Source: Vishniacozyma victoriae (Eukaryota; Basidiomycota; Tremellomycetes; Tremellales; Bulleribasidiaceae). From it: DNA of 64,000 bases. The notes under the pieces are model-generated. The model had not been told where the DNA came from and did no database searches. It saw only the letters and a list, made by a program, of their open reading frames with translations. Position numbers and translations under genes: made by a program. Location: positions 4,092,001 to 4,156,000 of the forward strand of contig JADPYG010000088.1 of the NCBI GenBank assembly GCA_017654735.1, read 5' to 3'. Shown here in pieces: positions 25,753 through 36,398 of the stretch (the stretch's first letter is position 1; the number at the start of each line of letters is the position of its first letter).

Positions 25753-27524
25753 TCATATATCGTACTCGTTGGGCTCGATAGGCTCAGCAGGCTCAGCAGG
25801 CTCAGACGTCTCTACTGCGCTTCCATCGCTGACCGGCGACCCAGACGTCTCTACCGAGGTCGCAACACTACTGGTCGATGAGACCGCTTGTTCGATTCCC
25901 GAAGCGATACTTTCAGTCTTGGCTTTGAAGCGATCGGCAGCAGTCCTTGCGGCCCACAACATGCCGAGGAAGCTTTGACCCTCAGGAGAGTGCCCCCCGG
26001 GAGTCACCTCAAACCCGTTGTTCCCAGAGGGGTCGACAACCTATCGGTCAGCCATGCTTGGATTTTGGACATACCTGGGTCAACCAGCCGTCTTCTCCCA
26101 GCTTATTGATTACTCCCCCGAAAGCTACCTCGACCTTGTCTCGCATGGCTTGGTCGACCGCGTTTGGTGCGATGACCGAATATCGATAGAACGCGGCGAG
26201 GACTAGAGCTGTGCCTGCGGATTCACCTTGATCTAATTCCGTCAGCAATGCGAGCAGTATCCAAGGTCAGCAAAACTCACCATGGGTCGTGGCATTCAAC
26301 ATGTTGTTGGGTAGGAGGGACTCGTCCTGACAATCAGCTCCCGTCTGAGCAGACACTTACGTTGATCTCTGCGAACAATGCTTTGAAGACTTTGCCAATT
26401 TCTGCCAAACGAAGTTCCATGTCTGTTTTGAATTCTTCCTGTTTGCCGGCAGCGTGGATTGACGCGATCTATTGGATCAGCACAATATCGGACAGTGGAT
26501 CAAGTAGGACTTACAACACGCATCAACCCATACGTCATCCAGCCATTGCCTGTCGCCCAATACGGGTATCCCCAATCTTCATTGACGTGTCGGTAGATGT
26601 TATTTTCTTGGTTCTTGTCTATGTTCAAAATATAACCTGATTCGTTTCTGAACTGGTTTATAGCGTCCCACAACAAGTCGGTAGAATTGGCGGCCAAGCC
26701 AAGATCTGAGGTAAGCACAGTCTCTCTCACCCTTGTTGCTGGACTCACGAGCTAGGAAAGGTGGAATCATGTATCCCATATCTGCCCATATGGCGAAATT
26801 ATCCAATCTCTGCGAGTATGCTGATCATCAGCTGAAATTCAGCATAGAATGACGACTCACTGCCATCCTCTTGAGGCCCAAGAGTGAGGTTCAACTTCTG
26901 ATTCCCTACAGCCCACGCGTATTCCTCCGGCTTCTTGAATCCACCTCGTTCCTTGACTTCCTTCCTATCCGCCATCTGGGCCATCAACCACACAGCGGGC
27001 CCGAGAGAGCAGGCGTCGCCCTGGGCTCCGTCTGCAGGAATAAGACCCAAGTTCTTGACTGGGAAAGGTGGGGTTTCCGATAGGTACTCGGCAAGCCAGT
27101 CTTTCCCAGCCTCTTCTTGAGTTCGTGATGCGTTCTTGGTGGTCGTCTCGTCTGGCGATCCCGACCAGTCGTATTCGACCATAGCAGCTTTGGTGATTTC
27201 AAACACATCCCAAGGGATAGGTCGATCTCTGACTGCCGATCCATCCCATTCGAAAGGGGTAAAGTGAGGGTCGTACGTCTCCAACAGTGACTGTTGCAAC
27301 GTGCCAATTTCCCATGACTTTGTGGAGGAGGACTTGGCGTTGGCGAGAATTTTGGGCAAAAGACGAGTGAGCTTGACCATAGCAGGTGAAGCATCGGGTG
27401 CACAAGAAAGTGTGGCAAAGGAGTCGGTAATACCAGCGGCGCTGAGGTCGAAGGTCGCAGGCTGTGGAAGCCCGCATACCACTGCGAGGTTGGCAACGGA
27501 TAGCAATGCGATTTGTCGTATCAT
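25753..27524 (-). CDS. Secreted GH105 unsaturated-uronyl hydrolase (rhamnogalacturonyl hydrolase type), copy 1
   Basis: Cleaves the delta-4,5-unsaturated uronic acid left at the end of pectin oligomers by lyases. The first ~20 residues MIRQIALLSVANLAVVCGLP form a signal peptide. Then: KSWEIGTLQQSLLETYDPHF, GPAVWLMAQMADRKEVKE, PEEYAWAVGNQ, DNFAIWADMGYMIPPFLARE, HVNEDWGYPYWATGNGWMTY and GQSFLGMLWAARTAADRF, the GH105 pattern of an alpha/alpha barrel with the W-x-D-M-x-Y-M catalytic region. About five introns. Unusual is a C-terminal tail of ~45 residues rich in Ser, Thr, Val, Glu and Pro ending in EPAEPAEPIEPNEYDI, encoded partly by a 9-bp repeat near 25784. Copy 2 lacks it. No GPI signal is seen. 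Confidence 0.85.
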
Positions 27525-28001
27525 GATGATAATTGTCCAATGTAAACAAAGAGGGGATGAAGGACAGCTTTATATATCAGCAGTATAGCCAGCTGAAACT
27601 GCAGCAGTTGCTCAAATACCTTTGGTCACCCCTTGAGCACACATCTACCCCTTGCTCCTCGGTCACTAGTCTTGAAAATTGCTTTTAGATCCTTTATCAG
27701 TTGTAGAGCGTCAGGGTTAAGGTCAATAATTTGGCTTACATCCTTTGTCCAGAGATGAAAATCTGAATCAATCTGTTTCAGCTTCAGCTTGGACCTGTGT
27801 GTGTGTGTGCGAGCATTGCGTCATGGGTGCACCTGGATCAGGGATAATTAGCATAGCGTGCATAGCACGGTTTCGACTGATTATACAGGTGCCTGATCTA
27901 CAGACTGCTTATACTTGTATCTTGTCTATAGCTGTAAATCCCAAATCAAGAAAAAGTCCTCTCCACATAGCAAGAAAAAGAAACGGAGAAATTGACACTC
28001 T
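27525..28001. other. Promoter region of GH105 copy 1 and 3' region of copy 2
   Basis: About 480 bp. TATATAAA on the minus strand (27569-27576) is 45-52 bp from the start. Two ACCCCT copies follow at 27628-27633 and 27647-27652. A short GT repeat sits near 27796-27809. No gene supported. Confidence 0.55.
27628..27652. promoter_or_regulatory. Paired ACCCCT elements upstream of GH105 copy 1
   Basis: Two direct ACCCCT copies with starts 19 bp apart, about 105-130 bp before the ATG, in the same hexamer family as the elements upstream of GH1 and the dehydratase gene. Confidence 0.4.
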
Positions 28002-29577
28002 TCATCTGGCCGCGGCTGACCTAGCAGCCCACATCATTCCCAAGAAAGCTTGCCCTTCCGGCGAGCGTAGCGTATTGTTGTCGGGGTGAACCAAGAACCC
28101 TTGGGATCCCATTGGATCGACCACCTTCGAGTCAGCCATACACTTGAGATCACAGAGAGAGACTGACCTGAGTCATCCATCCTTCATCATTGACCTTTGC
28201 CATCACTCCGTCAAAGGCTCGATCACATGCCTCGTTCATATCGGCAGTCGAGAGCCAAGGCGCAAGCTTTCGGAATCGGTAGTAGGCAGCGACCACAAGG
28301 GCGGTCGAAGCAGATTCACCGTGTACTGAAGATCAGCAAGAGGATAGGGCAGCAAGCGGGTCTCTCACTCAGTTTAGCATCGGTCTCGAACATGTAATTT
28401 GGAATGAGGTTCTCGCTCTGTATGGCGTCAGTCATATGATTGCTGAATGAGTGGAAGAAGCTCACATCCAATTGCTTGAAGAGGGAGGCAAAGACACCGG
28501 CAATCTCGCTTTCCATGGGACCGATCCTATCCCACAAGACACCAGCCTCGCCAGCAGCAAAGGTTGCGGCCAATGTCCTCATCATTCCCATGGCCATCCA
28601 TCCGTTACCGGTACCCCATGACCTAGGGTCAAAGTCGTTGACGTGTCGGTATAGTTGTCGAGCAGGGTCGTATAGGGCTGAAGCCTCTAGCTGGTATTGC
28701 TCGAGTGACATGGCTAGGAGGTTGTGGGTGTGGGTAGTTGTGCCCAAGTCTATGGGGTCAGGCAAAGGCACCGCATGATGATGGCTGAGGACTTACATGA
28801 CAAGAAAGGGGGGATCATGTATCCCATATCGGACCAGACCTGGAAGTGGTCTTCTCGCATGGAGATTGTGTCTGTAGATCAGCACATATTCCGAGAGACA
28901 GCAATGGACGCACTGTTGGAATTTCGGCTGGGCTCCTCTAATAGATAACGCAACTGGTTTCCAACAGCCCAAGCATAGTCCTCCTTTGGCCTCAACCCAT
29001 ATCTGCTTCCAAGGTCATTCCTATGTGCCAGCTCGGCCAACATCCAAACTGCTGGTGCGATGCTCGCTGGGTCTCCCAATGATCCGTCGCCGTTCACCAG
29101 GGGCCTAAATTGTAGAGGGGTTGGGGAAGTCTCCGACCAAAGGAAGCGCGACAGATCGTCGACTTGTCCAGCGCCTGACCAAGATGGACATCCAGACCAA
29201 TCGTAGTCGGCGATGGAAGCGAGAGTAACCTGGATTGCCGCGTCTGGCCAAGCATTGTTGAATGCCGAGTCCGTGAACTCGAATGGACTCAGCGAAGGAT
29301 CGTAGACTTCGAGCAGGGCCTGGGTGAGACTTCCTAGCTCCCAGCTGTGCGTGGTGATGGAGATGGCATTGGTGAGGATAGTCGGGAGGAGTTGTGTCAG
29401 GCGGTGATATGAGTCGCTGTTGACGGACCATTGGGCGACGACGGGGCTGACGGTAGGGGTAGGCGGTGTGTATCGTTTGCTGAGATCACGATGACGGCGA
29501 CGGTCGGCATGTCGTGTAGGATGCGAAGCGGCAAAGAGTGGCAACAGCGGCACCAGACAAAATAGGCGGAGGAGCAT
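28002..29577 (-). CDS. Secreted GH105 unsaturated-uronyl hydrolase, copy 2
   Basis: Paralogue of the adjacent gene with the same block order: signal peptide MLLRLFCLVPLLPLFAASHP, basic SKR region, HSWELGSLTQALLEVYDPSL, APAVWMLAELAHRNDLGS, KEDYAWAVGNQL, HFQVWSDMGYMIPPFLSY, HVNDFDPRSWGTGNGWMAMG and the end GQAFLGMMWAARSAAAR. The stop at 28002-28004 falls right after the conserved C-terminal helix, so this copy has the normal GH105 end. About four introns. Tandem same-strand placement points to local duplication, though the two are clearly diverged. An SKR-type site ~35 residues in could be a Kex2-like processing site. Confidence 0.85.
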
Positions 29578-30640
29578 CGTTATTTATTGAATGACAGTGA
29601 TTGTAAAGAGTGTATTTGGCGTCGCGGTACCACAATGGATATGCTGAAGGCCTTCTCACTGCACAGCAGAAGTATTGTTTGGCAAGATGGACAAAGGGAT
29701 GTATGGATTGACCAAAGAAGTGTTGAATCAAGCCGAATAGCAAGGGGCTGAAGGAGTCTCAAACAAGACAAAAGGAGGTTTTGTCTGTTCTAAATAATGC
29801 CAAGACAATCCTTAATTCTTGGGCTGGACCATCCCATGGTTTCACTCGAGACATACGCCAAGATCCCACTTGCTCAGGCCTTCGAGTTTCAGACACAGGC
29901 TTCCGTAGGTGGCGCGAAGGTCCGAGCGAGAAGTATACATGAGAGGAAAAACAGCATCCTCCGGGCTGATGAGCATTTTGCGTACTCAAAACACGGAGAT
30001 CTTGCTCCAATTTGTGTAGATGTCAAAAGACGCGTCGCGCGTCGCGTCTGATCTTGCGCTAATCTGACCGGACGGGTGAGTACTCTTGGGAGAGCGAGAG
30101 CAACGGAGAAGTTATCAGCTATCAGATGGTAATCACGGACAGCGCGAGAAGGCCTATGCAAACACACTCTGCATGACAAAGTTGCTCAGCGCTTGGACCG
30201 TCGCCAGATTTTGGTCGAGATACGTGATGACCTGGATTACACTGACAATGCATGACAGCTCCCAGCGATGAATCGAGTATGTTGTGCAATGTTTGACACC
30301 TACAGACGATACATGAATGATGCATCAACAAGATGCAAAGGACTGGTGGACAAAGTGCACGGTTGATGTGGGGCACCCAAAGTTGGTGGATTACCCTTCC
30401 GCGGAGTGTCGCTAGATGACTGTCATTCACTCATCTACATCATCAGACATACATATTGAGCCCGACTATGGAAGAAAGAATCAGGAAGAGCAGTGAAGGG
30501 AGTGGTATGGGAAGGCAAGAGGCGTACACTGGGTAGGTACATTTCGACGGTATCCGATGTCACGGTAGCCCGTATCCCCTGAACCCCTTCCAAAGGACCT
30601 CGCCAACTCCCTCTTCTCCGTCTACCCTGACACCGGCTAC
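29578..30640. other. Long intergenic region, no gene supported
   Basis: About 1060 bp between divergent starts. It contains a near-palindromic run of GCG/CGC steps at about 30029-30050 including ACGCGT. The open frames here (29759-30010, 29797-30051, 29889-30179, 30122-30430) contradict one another and show no family features. Confidence 0.5.
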
Positions 30641-31268
30641 ATGACTGGACATGCTGATCCCAGTGGTACTCTTCGACCATCAGGCGAATTGCAAGATCCG
30701 CGTCAACCAGTTCTGGACCTACCTCCCCAACGATCTCTCACCCCCATCAACCTCGGATTCTCTATGCCTAGCACCCCCGTTGAGAACCGAAACGACTCCC
30801 AGAGAGGACAGAGGCAGGCTGATCGTGGTTATTCAGTTCCCATTCAATTTACTCGACCTGATCCCCGACGACCGGTGCCCAAGCAAGCTCGAGAGGCGAA
30901 CGAGAACGCCCATTCCACCAGGGATCCCAGCCAATCCTCGACTGGAAGCAGCATCTCGAAGCTTGACAAGATCGACAAGACATCCTCTGAATGGGAAGTT
31001 TTGAGCGATGCAGACTCTAGATTGAATGAGGGAGAGGCTGTGGATGTGGAAGAGCTTCAGAAGAAGGTCGATAAGCGGTTAGTTTCTCCTTTGTCGCGAT
31101 AGGATGGAAGCTGAATTTATCAGACGATCAAACTTCCAATATCTGGAGGACGAGTTGAATGCGCTCAACGCTCGGATCAAGGCTGCTGAGGAAAGAGCGG
31201 AAGGACTCAAGAGGGCGCATGCGCAAAGCGGATTGGCTTTGGGCAGTAACGAAACACACCAGCAGTAG
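30641..31268 (+). CDS. Small coiled-coil protein, function unknown
   Basis: Exon 1 encodes a polar, Pro/Arg/Ser-rich N-terminus (GTLRPSGELQDPRQPVLDLP; FTRPDPRRPVPKQAREANEN) and an acidic stretch EWEVLSDADSRLNEGEAVD. An intron (donor near 31079) ends before ACGATC near 31122. Exon 2 supplies a coiled-coil-like helix: FQYLEDELNALNARIKAAEE, RAEGLKRAHAQSG. The frame joins in phase and stops at TAG 31266-31268, giving about 193 residues. No signal peptide or known domain is recognised. Adaptor or structural role is possible only by analogy. Confidence 0.6.
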
Positions 31269-31605
31269 ATCTGCGAACTAAGACGTGAGTACTACTGCTA
31301 CCTGATCGGTATGTCTTCAGCTAACCCCCTTGCAGATGGACGACAATCACGAACCCCGACACACATGTAAACCTTTGAATCCTTGTGTAATGACACACGA
31401 CATGTATCGTCTATGACAGCTCACGATCACCGCCGAGACAAGCAAGATCAAAGGAGTGTGCCACATCATTGCAGCTCACATCGTACTTGGCGATATACTG
31501 AGTCCTTTCACCCCATCTCCTGCGAGGCTGATCACCCCTTGATTGCAATACTGAACGACAGGGCACTGAACGCAGCTTTTTCTTCAACAACTCTTTTCAA
31601 TCAAA
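31269..31605. other. Intergenic region
   Basis: About 340 bp between two same-strand genes. Short introns may exist in the 3' leader of the coiled-coil gene (a CTGAT/AG pair near 31300-31335). Nothing else supported. Confidence 0.4.
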
Positions 31606-32730
31606 ATGCGCATACTACGCTTAACTTCTCTACTATTGACCACACTACCAGCTGCTCTCGGTGGATTCTTTGGCGACGACGACACCTCAAGTAGTAGCGG
31701 GTCCTCATCCTCTTCATCCGGCGGCACAGCCTCGCCCTTCTCCACGACACCCGGCAACGGCTCTCTTCCAGGATCAATCAACACCCCCGAAGTCGCCTTT
31801 CTCCTCACCCTCCAAACAGCTCAGATCTCCTCCATGTCATGCCTGATTACACTATTCAACATGACCACCCAGCCAGTCGGGACGTGTCTCGGTCTCGTCG
31901 ATCTTGCCGGCTTAATAGTGGGCACGGATTTGGACGGGATGCCTGTCGACCAGCGAAGCGGAGCATTCAGCGATCAATTGACTCTGTACCTTGGGACCGC
32001 ATGCCAATCCCTTGGCTGTACAGACCTCGATATATCGGACGCATCTCAGCAGCTCGAGCAGAATTGTGGGGGACAGGAAGTCGATCTCGTCCGGGTTCTC
32101 AGAGCGGTTTTAGCGGGCTACTCGACGAGCTATATGACGCTCGCGTGTATGGTGCAATTGTGAGTGTCATGATCGAGACGTCAGATTGTCATCGCTGACG
32201 ACCGAAGCAACGGAACGGCCGAGAACTGCCTGCCCAGCGTACTGGCGACATCGCCAGTCGCCAATACAAATACCTTCTTCAACAACCTTGCCTCGGGACA
32301 CGAACTCGCGCAGTATGCCGACAGTGTCTTCAAGGCAGCACAATGTACGGGTTGCATGTACGAGATGTACAAAGCAGCGTATGTCCCTCCAACCTCACTA
32401 AAAAAAGGCAATCACTTACCCAATAGGGTTTACACGACATCTGCCATTAGGGGCAACTCTCTCACGTCAGACTTTGGCGGTCATCTTGAAACCTGCCCCG
32501 CTTCTGTTGGCGGTATCCCGAATTGGCCAGATGTACAAGATCAGCAAATACCCAAATCTCTTCAAGTCAGCCAAAATCTGAATCAGAACCAAGCCGGGTC
32601 TTATAGCGGGGCGAGTATTAGTATGGATATGGACTGGTGGCGTATATGGCTGGGGGTGATGGCGCTGACTGTCGTGCGGATGACAATGACTGCGATGGGG
32701 GATGATCCAGTAGACTTGTGTTTCACTTAG
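31606..32730 (+). CDS. Secreted cysteine-containing fungal protein, function unknown
   Basis: A clear signal peptide (MRILRLTSLLLTTLPAALGG) is followed by an acidic/Ser tract (GDDDTSSSSGSSSSSSGG), then an all-helical-looking region with regularly placed cysteines: SMSCLITLF, GTCLGLVDLAGL, GTACQSLGC, LEQNCGGQ, LACMVQL, then after an intron ENCLPSVLAT and AAQCTGCMYEMYKAA. After a second intron come HLETCPAS and a late hydrophobic stretch DWWRIWLGVMALTVVRM. Introns begin at 32162 (GTGAGT) and at about 32378 (GTATGT). The pattern suits a cell-surface or secreted protein stabilised by disulfides. The late hydrophobic segment could be a membrane anchor, but it is followed by ~20 polar residues, so a GPI signal is doubtful. 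Length about 345 residues. Confidence 0.65.
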
Positions 32731-33187
32731 CTCATGTACTCGACCAATCTCCAAAGCGCACTCATCTTACTGAGACCAGTGAATCCAGGATAAATGTTGT
32801 AAGCCACAATCAGACTTACATGCCGACGATGTCTGTTAGTCTTCAGTAACATCATCACTTGGTCTCACTTGGCTGAAACACATTCACCGTTCATAAGCCA
32901 TTCACCAAGCTTTTGAGGTTCACGCTTCCTTTGACCTCCTAGTCGACTACGTTTGAGTCTCTCGAACCTTTGACTCGAGGCTTCGCCTTGGAGCTGGGTC
33001 AGGGGTATATCATGCCAGGACGCTCCCTTGCTGTACTCTCTCACTCACCACACTATCCACCCCTTCCACCACCACTCTACCACCCCTCCACATCACATCT
33101 CACAACGTCCCGAAATCAATACTCTCCACATCCCATCACAACAATCATTACTTCACCGTCCCCCGTCACGTTACACGAACTCTCAGC
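32731..33187. other. Intergenic region
   Basis: About 460 bp. The last 180 bp before the protease start are very C-rich (CCAC/TCAC runs), a common look of strong fungal promoter-leader regions. No gene supported. Confidence 0.45.
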
Positions 33188-34830
33188 ATGCTCACCAACC
33201 TTCCTATTCTCACTATCTCAATCTTAGCCCTGATGGGTGAGATTGCGAAAGCAGACATTACTCTCAAACTCACCACTCGGGCTGAACAGACTGCCCCAAT
33301 GCCTCGGACCCTTGGAGCTGGTAGATCCCGACCCAGGCGCCAGGATTCAGCCTTCGACAGTGAGATCGAGTCCCGTCAAGCTGGTCCAGATACTATGTCC
33401 TCCTTTGCACATACGCCAATTCCTCTCGACAACCAAGCTTCTGGAGGAGCCATCTACACCGTTGATATCGAGATCGCTGGTGTCACCTTGCCTGTCTTGG
33501 TAAGTTTGAGAGCGCTATGAGGTGTCGGATGCAAGGGACTGACCGCAGATTGATACTGGCTCCTCGCAGTTCTGGGTTGCATCCCAGGATTGTCCTGATT
33601 GTACCGCAATCAACAAGACTGGAGCGCCCATCACAATCCCAGCCGACTGCGGAAATACCACCATGTTTTATAGTAAGTATGCCGCTATCTGGGCCTCACT
33701 CTGACATGACAGTTTCTGGCGAGGTCTCTGGCTGCATGGTCACCCAAGATGTCAAGATCGACGGGTATCGTCTACCTGCCCAAAAGGTGGTCGCTGCTCG
33801 AGAGCTGCGCGGCGCTCTCGGGACTCAGCCATTTCCATTGAGGTACCTCAGCTCTTCACCCATGGTTATCGTCAGGTGTCAGCTTACCTTTATAGCGGTA
33901 TTGTGGGCTTGGGACGAGGAGTGAGTGGTTCAAGGTGGCCAAGAGGCTGACGAGATAGTCTGAAGACGGTCTTTTTGGCGCTCCACTTATCCAGCGGCTG
34001 AAGGATTCAAACCAGATCGATGCAACAACAGTCGGGTTTTACCTCAACCGAGATTGGCAGACTGGTGGAAGTGAGTTCATGGTATACGATGATACTGACT
34101 TCTGTAGCAGGCGAGCTCACCTTTGGCGATGTCACCAAGTCGTAAGTGTGCGGCCGGAATGGGAGACTGACCTCCGAGCTCTCACGTCGATGTTTTCAAG
34201 AGCGTCCATCTGAACAGTACCGATGATCTCTTCGGAATGTATCATGTTCGCATGGACAGCATAAAAAGTGGAGGAAGCGAGATTGTTGCATGGAGAAATG
34301 TCATCATCGACACGGGATCCACCAACCTGATGGTACCTGCGCATGTGAGCATGGCCGTTTGCCCTTCCATGACTATGTTGATGTATTAGTTCCTTCCGGA
34401 TATATACAGAACCTTCAATGCAGACCGACTGGAAAGGACACAAGGGGACTCTTATATCTTGCCTTGCACAAGGGATGCCAATGATCTGGTTCTGACCTTT
34501 GACGGACGCGACTGGCCGATTGACTACCAAGATATCGTGTGAGTGTGGAGTAGTAAAATCCCCTGTTACGCCGACTAACAACATAGCGGTGCCGAAGTAC
34601 CGGCTCGAGAAGGTTACTGCTGGGGAAAGATCGTGGCTACTAAAGGAAGTGAGTCCAGCAACAGTTCGTCAAGCTGATCTCCAGCTGAAGGGGACCTTAC
34701 CTGGATTGGGGCTGTCTTTCTCAAGAATGTAAGTCGATCACTCGGAGCTCCCCAAGCGAACTGACAAGACTAGGTGTATACCGCTTTTGACGTTTCGGAC
34801 GGTTCAGTCACTTTCTATGGCTTGAAGTAG
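33188..34830 (+). CDS. Pepsin-type (A1) aspartic protease, secreted
   Basis: Secreted endopeptidase. Signal peptide MLTNLPILTISILALMGEIA; a short pro-region with basic sites (SRPRRQ, IESRQ); the bilobal enzyme starting near YTVDIEIAGVTLPVL. First catalytic motif IDTGSSQFWVASQDC (split by an intron right before IDTG), second IIDTGSTNLMVPA. Further blocks: SGIVGLGRG, GFYLNRDWQTGGSELTFGD, YILPCTRDANDLVLTF and the end WIGAVFLKNVYTAFDVSDGS, VTFYGLK. About nine introns, all joining in frame by eye. The pro-region is shorter than usual, and no GPI signal follows. Function in nutrition or host/plant protein breakdown is not decidable. Confidence 0.88.
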
Positions 34831-35024
34831 TTTGTCAATCTTGAATTTGGGTTAGTCGATGAATATTCTGTACTTCCGAGATTCGGCTTTGACCGAATTG
34901 CACCATCTTCGGCGCTGTTCGGCCCACCCCCAGGTGGAGGTGACTCGACTCGTCGTACCATATATAACGGTTCGCGCTGGAATCAGCACCTCATTCTTTC
35001 CTTTCAAACAGCCAGCTAGTGAAC

Positions 35025-36074
35025 ATGTCCAAGGGTACAGTCCACCAAATCGCTGCAGGGGGTTTCGGTACCGGAACAAACGATCTTGTCCGTGCTTTCC
35101 TTCTTTCCCCACTCTTCTATTCAGGCACGGTAGCTCATGATGTCCAGTACGACCGAGCCAGACCTACATACCCAGCTGAAGCACTTCAAGCTATCCATGA
35201 TGCTATCCCTTCTTCCGGACCGCTCACTATCCTAGAGCCTGGATCTGGTACCGGCATCTTCACTCGACTTGTCTTGTCTCCACCAGATAAATATCCAACT
35301 TTCGACATCAAGACCTTGATTGGTGTCGAGCCCTCAAGTGGTATGAGGGAAGCTTGGCAGAAGGGCACTGACAAGCTACCCAAGCAAGTTATCGAGGGAA
35401 AGAAGGTGGAGAGTGTAGATGGGACATTTGACGATTTCTCCAAGGCAGGTCTAGGCAAGGAAGAAGCCGACGCCGTCATTATCGCCCAAGCATTCCACTG
35501 GTGCCCTGACTACGAAGGAGCTTTGGTACGCCCATTCACTCGTTGAAACATAATGGCTCACCATATAGAGAGAGATAGCGACCTATCTCAAGCCAGGACA
35601 ACCCCTCATCCTGATCTGGAACCTCGAAGACAAGGAGAAGGAAGTCCCCAAGAAAGTCACGTCCTTCTTCGAACAATATAATCAGGACACCCCACAATAC
35701 TTCAAGGGACTATGGAGGAAGATGTTCGATACTGCAGCATACAAGGAGCTTTTCGAGTCGCAGGTCGAGACCAAACATCCTTGGGTCGTCGGAGTCACTG
35801 AAGATAGTGTAAGTCAAGCTCTGGTGTCATCGGCATGCTGACCATGTAGCTGGTTCAGACCATCATGTCCAAGTCATATTTGACTGAGCAAAACCTGAAA
35901 GGGCAAGAGAGGGTGGATTTTGAGAAACAGCTACGGAGTATCATCCAGAATGTTGACAAAAAATGGATTGATGAAAAGGTAAGCCCGCACGTTCTCACTC
36001 AACTCACGCCACAGAGTGGTGTATTCGAGTACAGCTACAACACCGATGTCATTGTATGCAGGAGGAAAGCATAG
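35025..36074 (+). CDS. Class I SAM-dependent methyltransferase, cytosolic
   Basis: Small-molecule-type methyltransferase (Methyltransf_11-like). The ATG at 35025 begins MSKGTVHQIAAGGFGTGTND. YDRARPTYPAEAL is the entry motif of this group; ILEPGSGTGIFTRLVL is the SAM-binding loop; GVEPSSGMREAW holds the ribose-binding acidic position; VESVDGTFDDFSK and ADAVIIAQAFHWCPDYEGAL follow. Then QPLILIWNLEDKEKEVPKKV and, at the end, the short VIVCRRKA. A 60-nt segment at 35088-35147 can be read through in frame or removed as an intron (GTCCGT..CAG); removal joins NDL directly to YDRARP as in relatives. TATATAA at 34971-34977 lies ~50 bp upstream. Substrate unknown. Confidence 0.8.
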
Positions 36075-36142
36075 ATAGGTAGCAGAGACATGCATAGCAC
36101 TTGACAGGAGTGCCTGGGAGGGGGTTTGCGGGCACAAAAAGA

Positions 36143-36222
36143 GTGCCTTCCGCGGTTCGAACGCGGGACCCACAGATGATTGCGTCTTGCAATCTGCTAC
36201 TCTACCACTGAGCTAAAAGCAC
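36143..36222 (-). tRNA. tRNA-Cys (GCA anticodon) with a 9-nt intron
   Basis: Read on the minus strand, a 7-bp acceptor stem (GTGCTTT with AAGGCAC, one wobble), D-arm GCTC..GAGT, anticodon stem GCAGA..TCTGT (one wobble) and T-arm CCGCG-TTCGAAC-CGCGG are all present. Between the anticodon stems lie 16 nt, 9 more than a normal loop. With anticodon GCA after TT, the extra bases directly 3' of the anticodon are the intron, the standard eukaryotic tRNA intron position. Length 80 nt, 71 after splicing. Confidence 0.92.
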
Positions 36223-36398
36223 AACGATAAAAAGGGCTTTTTGTGTGAAATATCAAGACTTTGCTAGACAGCCAGGGCACTTCTCGCATCAACTTTGTGC
36301 TGTGATCACTCTCACTTGTCTTGTACACTCGCCATGATCCCACGGCCAGCCTGCCACCGGCCTTCACCAATCATATCTAAGCGCTCACTGTCAGCGCC

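Noticed and set aside
27796..27809. GT dinucleotide run
   Set aside because: Only about seven units; an ordinary short microsatellite.
30029..30050. GCG/CGC-rich near-palindrome containing ACGCGT
   Set aside because: Striking by eye but lone, with mismatches at the centre and no nearby cell-cycle gene; could be chance or a hairpin of no role.
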